Positions 47,401 through 56,043 of a stretch of 64,000 nt of DNA are shown in pieces. The DNA lies in NCBI GenBank assembly GCA_001599595.1, contig BCHH01000001.1:3687068-3751067 (forward strand). Reading direction: 5' to 3'. The DNA comes from Beverwykella pulmonaria. Lineage: Eukaryota; Ascomycota; Dothideomycetes; Pleosporales; Melanommataceae. The position numbers were made by a program, and so were the translations under genes. Position 1 is the first letter of the stretch, and every line of letters starts with the position of its first letter. The notes under the pieces were generated by a model that had not been told where the DNA came from, did no database searches, and saw only the letters and a list, made by a program, of their open reading frames with translations.

Positions 47401-48266
47401 CGCGCGATTCGGATAACCTTGTGAAGCAGGCCGAGATCTTGAGCACACATTCACAAGATACATCGGATGAGCGACTCAAAGCGCTCGAACGCCTCGACCT
47501 GATGTCGGAGTCTATCAGTGCGGCAGACGTTTATTGCCGTGTGGGGTTGCCCTCGTACGAAGACCGCTACCAGGAGCCTACCGACCCGTCACTGCCACCA
47601 ATTTCAGACAAAGAACGATCGGGTTATACTCAGATTGCTCCCGTTATTCAGGTCGACCATATCTCTGACTTTTCTACATTTGACACGGATATGTTTATTC
47701 AAAGCCATTCAAGCATTCAGCGTGTCTTTGGCAATATGGATGCTTCGAGTACTAATGTAGCCGTGAGTGAAGACGGATTGGTCAAAATGATCTTGTCACA
47801 TAAGCATGAGCAAGCAAACCAACAATCACTCGCATGGCCAAATTTCTCCGAGGCGTTTGATATCCTAGCATCGCCTCCATCCACCACGCTCGAACTGTCC
47901 AAATCATATCAACTCACGGCATCTTCTTTCGACCGCACTTTCCGCATCGTAACGGAAGACCTCGCGCCGTATGTCCGCAGCATCGTCGCATACGAGCGCC
48001 TTCGAGAAGCTGAAACAATCCGTCTCAGCAATTTGCTGTCTGAGGGCGGAACGCGCAAACGCCCAAGAACTACACGAGCGAGCCGTGTTGCGATGGAAGG
48101 CGGGAGAAGGGAGACCAAACGGAGAGAACGTTGGTTTGACAAAGACCTGAATATGACTCTGGTCATGGCTACGGCAGGAACTTGGGCAGGTTTGGGATCC
48201 TTGGTGGAGGCATCAGAGTCAGATTCGAGGACAAGAGAGAGCTCGGTGAGCACCGAGCAAGAGTAG
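44448..48266 (+). CDS. ELG1: ELG1/ATAD5-type PCNA unloader, AAA+ ATPase
   Basis: Two exons by inference: 44448-44523 and 44572-48266, 1256 residues. The 48-nt intron (GTATGC...CTGAC...GCAG) is stop-free and in frame, so unspliced reading gives 1272. The ATG at 44481 (MEKKTVHPFF) is an alternative start. The N-terminal half is disordered and basic. Walker A is SGPHGCGKSATVYAVA (about residue 652), followed by FEINSSSRRSGKDV. Walker B is LILLEEADILFEED, separated by an insertion containing a PIP-box sequence. The lid and collar regions follow. Elg1 forms an RFC-like complex with Rfc2-5 that removes PCNA from DNA after replication. The long N-terminus, RRSGK signature and LLEEAD distinguish it from Rfc1, Rad24 and Ctf18. 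Confidence 0.9.
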   Translation: MALAAVQSPILMEKKTVHPFFSKPLSMLFYHFQTPSTDHPAGNPSPERKFPLQEVLVDIVKNDPDHGQSDAGEQPSKARKKRTRQADGGKDKKEVAPGEKIQAPLDGFTRSLNVPNGHESVPSLEEDPNQDRRKRNKTTSPNPTTTPHTETEPEVHTNNLERLTPLQTEAEKDAARLPKESANMAMDNLSATETNKSLPRENGTDSTPFQIVDQAAGTPDALETSIEPTKPLECELKKTTPKKKILKVSKNGKLISPSSTKPEPAVSSPKKRRKRTTSRVKSPPTITIITYGSDVESRRAIGQKIEDILSSRKKPLVFLATMPKVPAKSVEPPKSTHPFFLGKAAQKKDNPPSTGPPVKTEPLPSPRAERRSAVTPGKLRAESRMHKPSQCMPAIRPIGGSSQARNQSGLNEPLWPSKDNAHVRNLESNDMMSNVKSRIVKNPVIRVRKLKSNIITVPYGEDLITRLSHQLRPSIQKHYQQADTFEPPEDVRLPNRLLTTGVNIQERVRKEVRALLLSSSEQNGNPTGTHPAVDALFRDVEHTLSHFDQGTCESQAWAQKYAPTCASHVLQSGNEATILRDWLMNLTVKSVISNGTKTANVLDAKKPPKKKRRKEVDDFIVFSDEEEDGEMVEIPESEVYGRSEGLPQPRSVKRPQFSRHKNVIVISGPHGCGKSATVYAVAKELGFEVFEINSSSRRSGKDVQDKVGDMSENHLVSNKRNHVSVKSELLPAEDTDNERMDEALQKDLESGRQGTMTSFFTSKPQKEAKPKVKANVIEPRKAPTAAQATLPVAQAPQKLQKQSLILLEEADILFEEDQQFWFQVIRLASQSKRPVVITCNNEALIPTYDLPLGAILRLSPPPMDLAADYLLVLAAREGHLLERKAVCHLLQSKDYDLRASIAELNFWCQMSVGDRKGGLEWIYQRWPPGKDIDECGRLLRVASQGTYLSGMGWLSHNVAVSPENIGFERGEELLREAWTAWGVNPRDSDNLVKQAEILSTHSQDTSDERLKALERLDLMSESISAADVYCRVGLPSYEDRYQEPTDPSLPPISDKERSGYTQIAPVIQVDHISDFSTFDTDMFIQSHSSIQRVFGNMDASSTNVAVSEDGLVKMILSHKHEQANQQSLAWPNFSEAFDILASPPSTTLELSKSYQLTASSFDRTFRIVTEDLAPYVRSIVAYERLREAETIRLSNLLSEGGTRKRPRTTRASRVAMEGGRRETKRRERWFDKDLNMTLVMATAGTWAGLGSLVEASESDSRTRESSVSTEQE
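46704..46727 (+). other. PIP-box coding segment within the ELG1 ATPase insertion
   Basis: Encodes QGTMTSFF, an exact fit to Qxx[ILM]xx[FY][FY], the PCNA-interaction motif, followed by basic TSKPQKEAKPK. It lies between Walker A and Walker B in a region that looks unstructured. Confidence 0.7.
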
Positions 48267-48515
48267 ATGGGATGGGAGGACGTTATAGAAATGTTAATGA
48301 TGTTAGTATTGCACAAACATAGGCATGGCCGGCATTTGGAAGGAATGTCATGAAGCATTTTCATCCTATTTTTAGCGCAGGGTATCTACGAAGCAAACTA
48401 CATACATAGCATTCTTGCATGAATGCCGGATCATAACTCATTGTTTCCCCGAGTGTCCTAGTCTATTCCAAGTGTCATTATTCGTCCCGTTCTCATCCTT
48501 CCCTTTCGAGTCCTC

Positions 48516-49150
48516 CTATAGCAGCTCGTCCTCCTCCGCCGTAGCAATAGGCAGCGGTACCCTCTCCGGCACCACCACCTCCTTGACCTCGCCTAGTACC
48601 TCGGACACCATCTCCACGAAACCATCCACCTCCGGCATCTCCGCATCGCTCACCCATTCTCTCCCTCCGTCCACTACGACATCTTCCAGTGCCTCGAATG
48701 CGTTTCCCCTCTTTCCCGTGCCTAGCCCTAACAGCTTCCTCTTCTCCACATTGACCTCCTCCCAGCCTTTCTTCCGCTCTACGACCTTCTTCTCTTTCAC
48801 CACGCTTTTCTGCACTTTGAGCTCGAATTTGTCCATGGTGGAGACGGCGCGCTCGAGGCCTCGGAGCTGGCGCACGCGCTGCTGTCGTTTCAACGGTTTG
48901 GTTTTCATCTTTTTAGTGATGCCGGTAGGGCGCGCGGAGAGAACTGAGGGCACGGTTTTGTCTTTTGCGGGCGGGGAGTCCCGCGTTGTGAGTTTTAGGG
49001 ACTTGTCGAGGTTTATGGAGGGAGACACGGCGCGGCGGGCGGCGCGAGAGTGGATTGTAGAGGCTAGGAGTGGTTAGATGGGCATAGATAAATGGTGAGG
49101 GGGGAGGGGGGAGGCTTACGCTTCTTCTTGATCTTGCCGGTTTTCGCCAT
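48516..49150 (-). CDS. ALB1: Ribosome biogenesis protein Alb1
   Basis: Two exons on the minus strand: 49150-49120 and 49063-48516; 192 residues. A tiny first exon encodes MAKTGKIKKK and continues after a 56-nt intron with PSTIHSRAARRAVSPSINLD, the typical Alb1 start. The middle is very basic (GITKKMKTKPLKRQQRVRQL), then a helical segment (LERAVSTMDKFELKVQKSV), ending acidic. Alb1 binds Arx1 on late pre-60S particles and takes part in their export and maturation. A finder that needs long first exons would start it wrongly at an internal codon. Divergent from the UBP1-like gene. Confidence 0.9.
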
Positions 49151-49690
49151 TGTGGGTCGTCTGGAAGGGTGGTTTGTTCGTGGAGTGAGCGGCTTGAAAG
49201 GTTTTATTTAGTTGGAGATGGTCTTGTTATCCGCACAATCAGGGAGAATTGGGACAGAAAGGTTCGTCTTGGTGGTAGAGCGGGCTTGTGACAGACGGTT
49301 GACTTGATGTCGCGAAAATTGTAGAATTGGCAATGCCAAGATTCACACGCCAGCCGACCCGCAGCGGCGGTTGCAAGGATGTGCCTCGTTGCCTGCATTC
49401 GCCCTCGTGAACATTCGCACGCCCACCACCACAACCCACCACTCTATCTTATTCTTCCTCTCCATGTCGCAGACAAGACTGATATCGTCGTGTTTGCTTC
49501 CACACAATCCGGCTCTCATGCGCTGGCCTGAGGGTTGATCTTCAGCCTTCTTTCCTCCCTGGGCCTCCCTATTCCGCACACGACCCCCATCACCGCCGCC
49601 GCCGGGCCCCGTCTAGCGCGCACACAACGGCACCACAGCGTCCTTCACCGCCTGCCGGAATAGCATTGACAGAAGCGAAGACTCTAGTTC
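49151..49690. promoter_or_regulatory. Shared divergent promoter of ALB1 and the UBP1-like gene
   Basis: 540 bases between opposite starts. CGAAAATTG near 49311-49319 resembles a shortened RRPE core. The UBP1 side is C-rich (49550-49690). No clear TATA. Confidence 0.45.
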
Positions 49691-51985
49691 ATGGCGATGA
49701 GCAACCCTTATCGAGACGACCGCCGCGCGACCTTCGCCTACCCTCAAACAACGTTTCTCCCCGACTCCCCAACATCTCTCGGTTCCGTCCTCCTCGCCGT
49801 ACTCGCAGGCACATACGTTCTTTTCAAAGCGCTAGACCTCCTTGGATACCCTGTTTGGCTTTGGGTTCACCAGGCTGTGCAAATGTCTTTCGACAGCATG
49901 CCCTCGCTCGGCGAGTCCATGATGGGCTTATTTGGCGACGACTCCGACTCCGGCGACGACGCACAAAATCACGAGAACAGAGGAGGAAATATGCTGAGCA
50001 GCGTATTTGGACTGGGCAGCGGGAGTCTGCTGAAGGGCGTGCGCGGCGTTACTGGCGCACTATCGAAAAGCTATGGCAATGCGCCGCCAGGTTTGGGCAA
50101 CTGGGACAACTCCTGCTATCAGAACAGCGTCATACAGGGCCTGGCCTCCCTTCCCTCGCTCCGCGAATACCTCTCCAAGACGACCACGGAGTACAAGACG
50201 CTCGGCGACGAATCCACCAACGGCACTCTCTTCGAGATGATCAACAGACTCAACAGCCCCGAGAACCATGGCAAGCACTTCTGGGTACGTGGAAAGCTCA
50301 AGTCGATGAGCACCTTTCAGCAGCAAGACGCCCAGGAATACTACTCTAAGATTATGGACGCGCTGGACAAGGAGGTTCAGGATGCAACCAACAGTAAGAG
50401 GCGGTCCACTGCGTCTTGGCTGCTGACGGCGAAGAACTTGAGTGACCCGCCTGCGGTAGCTGCAGTCCAAGAAGACTCCCATGACGATAATCGGCAAGAA
50501 GAAACGCAGAACCCCGCAGACCAGCCAAAACCCATTTCCAACCCCCTCGATGGACTCCTAGCCCAGCGCGTGGGCTGCATCAACTGCGGCTACTCGGAGG
50601 GACTATCACTGATTCCGTTCAACTGCATCACCGTCCCTTTGGGACGCAGCTGGAGCTACGACGTGCGCGAGTGCCTGGATGAATACACAAATCTCGAACT
50701 CATACAGGGCGTGGAATGCGCCAAGTGCACTTTGGTTAAGACAGAAAGTACTCTTTCCAAATTAGTCAAGGCCCCTGACTCGCCGTTTGCTCCCCGTCTG
50801 CATGCTGTTCAAGAGGCGCTCGAGGAGGAAGACTTTGATGACAAAACACTCATTAAGAAATGCGGCGTTGCAAAGAAGAACTGGGTCCAGAGCACGAAAT
50901 CCCGCCAAGCAGTCATTGCACGAGCACCCAAATCACTCGTCCTGCACGTCAATCGGAGTATATTTGATGAGATGACAGGTGCGCAGCATAAGAACACCGC
51001 ATCCGTATCGTATCCAAAGGTCTTAGATTTGAGCACTTGGTGTTTAGGAAGCCGACCCTCGCAGTCGCAGTCGGTCGACGAATCTGTGGAAGAGTGGCCG
51101 AAAGATCCTACCAGGTCCATGCTCGGGAGCGCTGATGCCCAGCCGACGTCAGACTCGCCGTTTCAGTACACATTGCGAGCTGCGGTCACGCATTTTGGCA
51201 GTCATGGGAATGGCCACTATGTTTGCTATCGGAATCAGCCGTACCCCATCAAAAAGGCCGCATTGTCCGACTCAGAAGAGACAAAGAATGAAGTGGAAGT
51301 GGAAGAGGCTGGTGCTGAGGAATGGTGGAGAATGAGTGACGAGAACGTGTCTGCCATATCAGAAGAAGCAGCACTACGCCAGGGAGGAGTCTTCATGCTG
51401 TTCTACGAGCGTGTTGATGCCGACTCGAATCCATCACCTGCAGCACGCCCAGTACCATTGGAAGCAGCTACGGTAGTCTCAGAACACATCCCTCTGCCAC
51501 CTCCGGATGTCCTGTCGGCGAGCTTGATAATCGATCACACGGCTGCAGGGGTCCCTCTACCAGAAGACGATGACGACTATATCTTCCCGATGTCTCCTCC
51601 GGAGTCACCCGGTCTCCCGGCGGCCGTCACATATCCCTCTCTCAAACTGGTGGACGAGTCTGATCTAGACGAGCCTATGCCTGAATTGGTGGATGTGGAC
51701 ATGGTCGTATCAAACCCCTCCGCATATGCCACACCGCCCCCAGATTCACTGCACACGATTCAACAGGCCGACACTGAGATGTCAGAAGGTGACTCCGACG
51801 ACGCTCCCTCGACACAGCTGACTTCCGACGAAGAGCCCGATGATGAGTCGCCGCTGAAGAACTACTCAAACATGCAACAACAGCCTACTCTATCGGCAAG
51901 CCCACATTGGATGAGGACCGCAGGAGATACGCTCGGAAGAGGCGAGGGTAGCAGAGCTAGTTTGCCTATGGTTACTGCTACATAG
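49691..51985 (+). CDS. UBP1-like membrane-anchored ubiquitin-specific protease
   Basis: Single exon, 764 residues. The N-terminal hydrophobic segment (SVLLAVLAGTYVLFKALDLLGY, about 30-52) is a membrane anchor. The catalytic Cys box is GLGNWDNSCYQNSVIQ, with Cys near 142; Asp replaces the usual Gly before N. The QQQDAQEYYSKI helix follows. Zinc-ribbon cysteines are CINCGYSE and CAKC. The His box is HGNGHYVCYR, with His near 509, then EEWWRMSDENV. The tail is acidic and disordered. Family: peptidase C19, closest in layout to yeast Ubp1 and animal USP30 (N-terminal anchor then catalytic domain). It should cleave ubiquitin from substrates at the ER or mitochondrial surface. All catalytic residues are present, so it is probably active. 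Confidence 0.9.
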   Translation: MAMSNPYRDDRRATFAYPQTTFLPDSPTSLGSVLLAVLAGTYVLFKALDLLGYPVWLWVHQAVQMSFDSMPSLGESMMGLFGDDSDSGDDAQNHENRGGNMLSSVFGLGSGSLLKGVRGVTGALSKSYGNAPPGLGNWDNSCYQNSVIQGLASLPSLREYLSKTTTEYKTLGDESTNGTLFEMINRLNSPENHGKHFWVRGKLKSMSTFQQQDAQEYYSKIMDALDKEVQDATNSKRRSTASWLLTAKNLSDPPAVAAVQEDSHDDNRQEETQNPADQPKPISNPLDGLLAQRVGCINCGYSEGLSLIPFNCITVPLGRSWSYDVRECLDEYTNLELIQGVECAKCTLVKTESTLSKLVKAPDSPFAPRLHAVQEALEEEDFDDKTLIKKCGVAKKNWVQSTKSRQAVIARAPKSLVLHVNRSIFDEMTGAQHKNTASVSYPKVLDLSTWCLGSRPSQSQSVDESVEEWPKDPTRSMLGSADAQPTSDSPFQYTLRAAVTHFGSHGNGHYVCYRNQPYPIKKAALSDSEETKNEVEVEEAGAEEWWRMSDENVSAISEEAALRQGGVFMLFYERVDADSNPSPAARPVPLEAATVVSEHIPLPPPDVLSASLIIDHTAAGVPLPEDDDDYIFPMSPPESPGLPAAVTYPSLKLVDESDLDEPMPELVDVDMVVSNPSAYATPPPDSLHTIQQADTEMSEGDSDDAPSTQLTSDEEPDDESPLKNYSNMQQQPTLSASPHWMRTAGDTLGRGEGSRASLPMVTAT

Positions 51986-54780
51986 TGTGTAGTCTGTTAT
52001 CAGATTGAAGAGCATAGTTATGGCGTATCTGGGTTTCTGCTTCATGATTTTCGGATGGTGTTAGGCATTGAGACCTGCTGCCCGGGCTAGATGGGTCAGG
52101 TTGGAGTTTGGGAGAATATTTTGGGAGGCTTATTTGGGTTAGTTGGGCGGGTAATTGGACCTACGGGCTCGAAATTTTACAATACGACTGTCCTTTTTCA
52201 TGTTACATCTTTGTATCTTGCACCACATTTTGTTCATCTCAAGTGTACTATTTTCATCTTGCATCTTGTATCGTACATGACCGTCAGTGCCTCTCACGTG
52301 CCCTCTTGTCGAGGCGTATACGAGGACCCTGCACTCAATCCTTGATTCGCAGTCCTCTTTCACTTGCAACTCGCGAAAGACCTTTCTGTTCTCTATATGC
52401 TCTTCACGAACTCTCAGGCTATCCAACGCCTGACTCAATCTATTCCTTTCCGCTAATTGTGCCAATTCAACCTGCCCATCCCCGTCTCAACCCTGGTCAT
52501 TCACCCATACAGCAGATATCTAGTCTGACGACGTAACCATATCGTATGTATGGAGAAGTGAGTTTGCTGACACATGCACGCGCGAGCAATCAAATACTCC
52601 TCTTTTAAGGTAAAATCAACTGTTAACACTTTTTCCTCTTCGATAACCTTCAACGAGTTGCCGGAAATCCAAGATCTCCCGTTCTTGGCACAGGCTGCAT
52701 AGACTTGTCTCGCTATTACAGAAACTCTACATTTTCCCCGGCCATAGTTACCTTTCGCTTCTTCACTCTCATGGACGATATCACAAGAGTGCTCGACGAT
52801 GCCAGCGTTGCTTTCACAGCCGGAGCCGCTATCAAAGAAGAATCTCCTCACGAGTCCATGTCAAGGCCGACACGAACTCCATAATCACAGACACCAGCAA
52901 CAACACCTCAGTACAGAAGCGCCTTTGAGGAACCATAGAACCTTCCAGACACTTTAGTGCCAGAACGTATCTCGGACGCACAACGGCAGGATTCTACATG
53001 CTGGAACACGCTACCCATGCAGTGCAAAATTTGGACTCCCCGGGGGGCGCGAGCATGGATCCTGCATACAGTATACTTCACCGCCCGCTGCGGTAAGTCT
53101 TATCTGATAGAGAAGGATCTTGTGTTGACGGCTAGAAAGTAGGTTTAGAACTGGCTAAGGAATGAAAATCTGCTTCTTGATGGGGTTACTGAGAAAATAT
53201 GGGGGAATGTAGCTACGTATCGTGTTGGGGAGGTGAGCCGGGGTGTCGTGACGGATTGGAAGAAGGATGAGAAGGAGGAGGAGGAGGATATGCGCAGTGG
53301 AAAAGGGCTACGGCCAGGTTCTCAAAGAAAAGACTGGTGAGATATAGAAGAAACTGTCAGAGAGACTTACACCACAGAAGATTAACCTCAGCGGAACCAC
53401 CTACCAGAAACTCCAAGCAGGCGATCTCGAGAAAACGAAGTGATTACTTGGTCCTCACAAAGCCGCACTCAAAGAAACCCCAACTACAAAGACGCTCCTC
53501 TTCCATATACTTCCGAAAACCCTGATATTCAACGTCCTCCTTACTTACAATATTAAGAATTCAGGATTTATTTTCTTCATTCTGGGGATTTTCCCACTTC
53601 TGGATACACTTCTTCTCCCTTATTAAGACCAATCTTCCGCTTGCCGCTCTCCAGTCCAAAATGCGGCACCCTCCTACACGACCTACAAGCCCGTCTGAAA
53701 CATTGAAAATAAGTACGAACCTGCAGACCCCACAATCCAGTATCCGATAATACACATATCCCCGTCTCCCCCCGGCTTACTACGAACATATGCCATCATT
53801 GCGGCTTTAACCACAGCATCGACAGTGGATGCATATGGCAGGTTCAACCGCCCCGGCAGCCAGTTGTAAGGTGTTCGTAGTCCGAGAGTGCAGGTTTAGA
53901 GGACGGGTAGAGTGAAGGAGGGCGTGGTAGTGAAGATAATGAGCATGTGCGTGAAGCACAGTCGGCGGTAGATGTGGCCGCAATGTAGGAGTCCTGTCTG
54001 AGGTTTTTTCGTCGCAGTTTGAACAGTTTCCAGTGAGTGCTGGCAGGGATGGTGGGATTTCAAGTTGGAATGTGACATATTGGGATTGTAAAAGTCAGTA
54101 GAGAACCAGGGTCGAAGAGGGGGGCTTGAGGAGTATAAGGAGGCTTTTGGGATTAAGGAGTGTCCACGATGCGAGATGGTGATTGAGAAGAATAAAGAAC
54201 CGACAATATAAGGTGTGTGAACAGTAAGACGTGTTTTTATTGTGTTATTCGAGAGAGATCCGAGAGCGCGAGAGAGATGGATGGACATTGGACTGGGTTG
54301 ATGGCCAGGCTTGGAAGAGAGAACTGTTGGGAAATAGGGAGCAGGCTGAAATACAAGGAGACTGAGACAGGACATGAATAAGATGAGAGTCCAATCCTGT
54401 AGTTTCGGGATCAATAGGAGTAAACTTTCTTGCTCCCTTGACCTGGATTGACTTGGCGTTCCCATGAGCCGTCCTGCAAGATAACCACAGGCAGTGTATA
54501 TCTGTAGCAAATGGTCTTTGAAATTTCAATGTTAGAGATAGAGTTGACCTTGCAAGTCTCCACATTTCCCAGTGCAGTGTTTGCGCACAGTTCGTAATAA
54601 TTAACGCAGCCTCGGCCCACTGCACTAGCCGCGCCCCACATCTCCTCGCACAATGCCAAAATTCCATTTGAAGTGGTTATTGTTCTCTTCTTGCCCTGAT
54701 CATCGCTTTTTCTAATCAAATTTGCTGTATATATTACTTTTGAAGTTCGGAAATTTTCCATAATTCCAAATAAACACTTC
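51986..54780. other. 2.8-kb accessory DNA with a decayed gene
   Basis: Apart from the relic at 52772-53869, no gene is supported. One CACGTG near 52295. A minus-strand ORF (54411-54794) overlaps the tRNA and was rejected. Confidence 0.5.
52772..53869 (+). pseudogene. Decayed protein-coding gene of unknown family
   Basis: Starts with an ATG (MDDITRVLDDASVAF) and runs about 1.1 kb with coding-like segments in changing frames: MLEHATHAVQNLDSPGGASM, a GTAAGT donor-like site at about 53093, NENLLLDGVTEKIWGNVATY, YGQVLKEKTGEI, TPQKINLSGTTYQKLQ, a membrane-type segment NSGFIFFILGIFPLLDTLLL, and YDAYGRF-like ends before a final TAA at 53867. At least five in-frame stops and one frameshift interrupt it, several at positions where Trp or Arg would fit. 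I do not recognise the family. Confidence 0.6.
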
Positions 54781-54923
54781 GGGCCTGTGGCCAAATGGCA
54801 AGGCGCCTGACTACGATTGCTCCCTTCGCAGCTTTATCAGGAGATTCTAGGTTCGAGTATGTTTACCAACGCTCCCCTTTCAATGAATCTGTACTGATTA
54901 TTCCTCAGTCCCTAGCAGGCTCG
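54781..54923 (+). tRNA. tRNA-Arg(ACG) gene with two interruptions
   Basis: Acceptor stem GGGCCTG (54781-54787) pairs with CAGGCTC (54916-54922, one G-U); discriminator G at 54923. D arm GCC...GGC. Anticodon stem CCTGA (54806-54810) pairs with TCAGG (54837-54841); loop CTACGA with anticodon ACG at 54813-54815. A 19-nt intron (54817-54835) sits right after position 37, the normal site. Variable loop AGATT. T stem CTAGG (54847-54851) pairs with CCTAG (54911-54915). The T loop reads TTCGA, then a 52-nt insertion, then TC. Without both inserts the RNA is 72 nt with all stems paired. A-box TGGCCAAATGG is present; a T9 terminator follows. The insertion splits the B-box. Either a doubly interrupted functional tRNA or a recently disrupted copy. 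Confidence 0.8.
54857..54908 (+). other. 52-nt spliceosomal-intron-like insertion in the tRNA T-loop
   Basis: Begins GTATGT, contains TACTGAT with the branch-type A 11 bases before the end, then TTCCTCAG. Length and signals match the mRNA introns in this window (47-57 nt). Removing it leaves T-loop TTCGATC. Cutting two bases later (54859-54910) would instead leave TTCGAGT and a consensus B-box GGTTCGAGTCC, so exact ends are uncertain. Confidence 0.65.
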
Positions 54924-54932
54924 AAAATAACC

Positions 54933-54941
54933 TTTTTTTTT
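54933..54941 (+). terminator. RNA polymerase III T9 terminator
   Basis: Run of nine T starting 10 bases after the tRNA discriminator base, the standard distance for Pol III termination. Confidence 0.8.
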
Positions 54942-55870
54942 GGCAATTAGTTTGTTTCTAGTCTGCGTTAACTTTCTCTAACGTAACATACTTCATAGAT
55001 GAGCCTCCATGACAAAACTAGAATTGCCATCTAAGCACTTTGAGGACATACATTTTTATTATTTCAATGCAAATTAGCGGACGTTTTGGGAAGCAAACGC
55101 CAAACAAAACGCGAAGAAGATTAGCAATATTCTCTCTGAGGTATTTTCAGCATCTATATACTGCTTATATATAGCAAACGACACAAAAGGCGTTACCTTA
55201 GCTTCGGAAGGAGATTCAAGAGTCCGTGAAGGATAACTGGTTGTTACTGAACAAAGAGCAGAAGCAGATGTTGTGGGGAAACAGCAGGATAGAAGGAACT
55301 GGTTGATTACTAGCCAGTGAGTGACTTTGAATGTGTTTACTCGATGAGAGGTTATATAATACAACGCTGATGCAACGCGTGATATGATAGCAGTGTCGGC
55401 GATGTGAGACTTATAAAGATCTTTTAAAAAAAGTCTAAGTACCTCGACTGGCTTGGTGCCACTTAATTAGGCTAATACTAGGGACTTTTGTGAATGAAAG
55501 GGAATTCCCGATCTGTAAAGTTAACGTGAATAAAGTTTGCTGTTGCTAATGCCCGCAAGCTGATAAAGGACATAATCATGATGTTAATTTTCTTCAACGC
55601 ATGAGGCGAGCATATGGAGAAGGTTACGATCGAGGGATATCGCTCGCTGCTTATACAACTTTTCAAATGACTTTCATCACTTCAGTGCGTCTTCAATTCG
55701 CTCAAATCAACGTTGAATATCAACCCAAATTAATGAAGGTCCAAACCGGCAAGGTTGGTATTGAATGCATTAGATCAGGACGGACGGACACCGCGAGTAG
55801 TAGGCAATTTGACCTCTGAGCGGGTTAGGTGTGTTCAACGATAGTGAGTCATAGGGCTTGCGACTTCGTC

Positions 55871-56043
55871 ATCGGCTGCATCAGTGCGCACCCTAATACC
55901 CCATTCCATAATGCCAACTCTCCAGTCACGTGGATATGCCCATAACCAATCCGTCCGTCATCATATATATATCACAGTAACACATCGGCTGCATCATCGA
56001 CCGCATCAGCGCGCACCCTAATACTTATTTCATAATGCCAACT
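55871..56043 (+). repeat. Duplicated leader including the start-codon context
   Basis: 55871-55919 and 55984-56043 share ATCGGCTGCATCA, GCGCACCCTAATAC and CATAATGCCAACT. The second copy has an extra ~11 bases (TCGACCGCATCA). The second copy carries the true ATG (56035); the first carries a decoy ATG in the same context. Confidence 0.8.
55927..55972 (+). promoter_or_regulatory. CACGTG box and TATA of the PD-(D/E)XK-like gene
   Basis: GTCACGTGG (CACGTG at 55927) with TATATATAT starting at 55964, 37 bases on; the ATG is 71 bases beyond. Same arrangement as at 62472-62518 and 58468-58500. Confidence 0.5.

Larger units (their letters stand above)
54924..56034. other. Intergenic between the tRNA and the PD-(D/E)XK-like gene
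   Basis: AT-rich, no supported ORF. The last 170 bases hold a duplicated leader (55871-56043) and a CACGTG-TATA pair. Confidence 0.5.

Noticed and set aside
54411..54794. 127-codon minus-strand ORF overlapping the tRNA
   Set aside because: Its start lies antisense in the tRNA gene and no family is recognised; could begin at an internal Met near 54761 but evidence is too weak.
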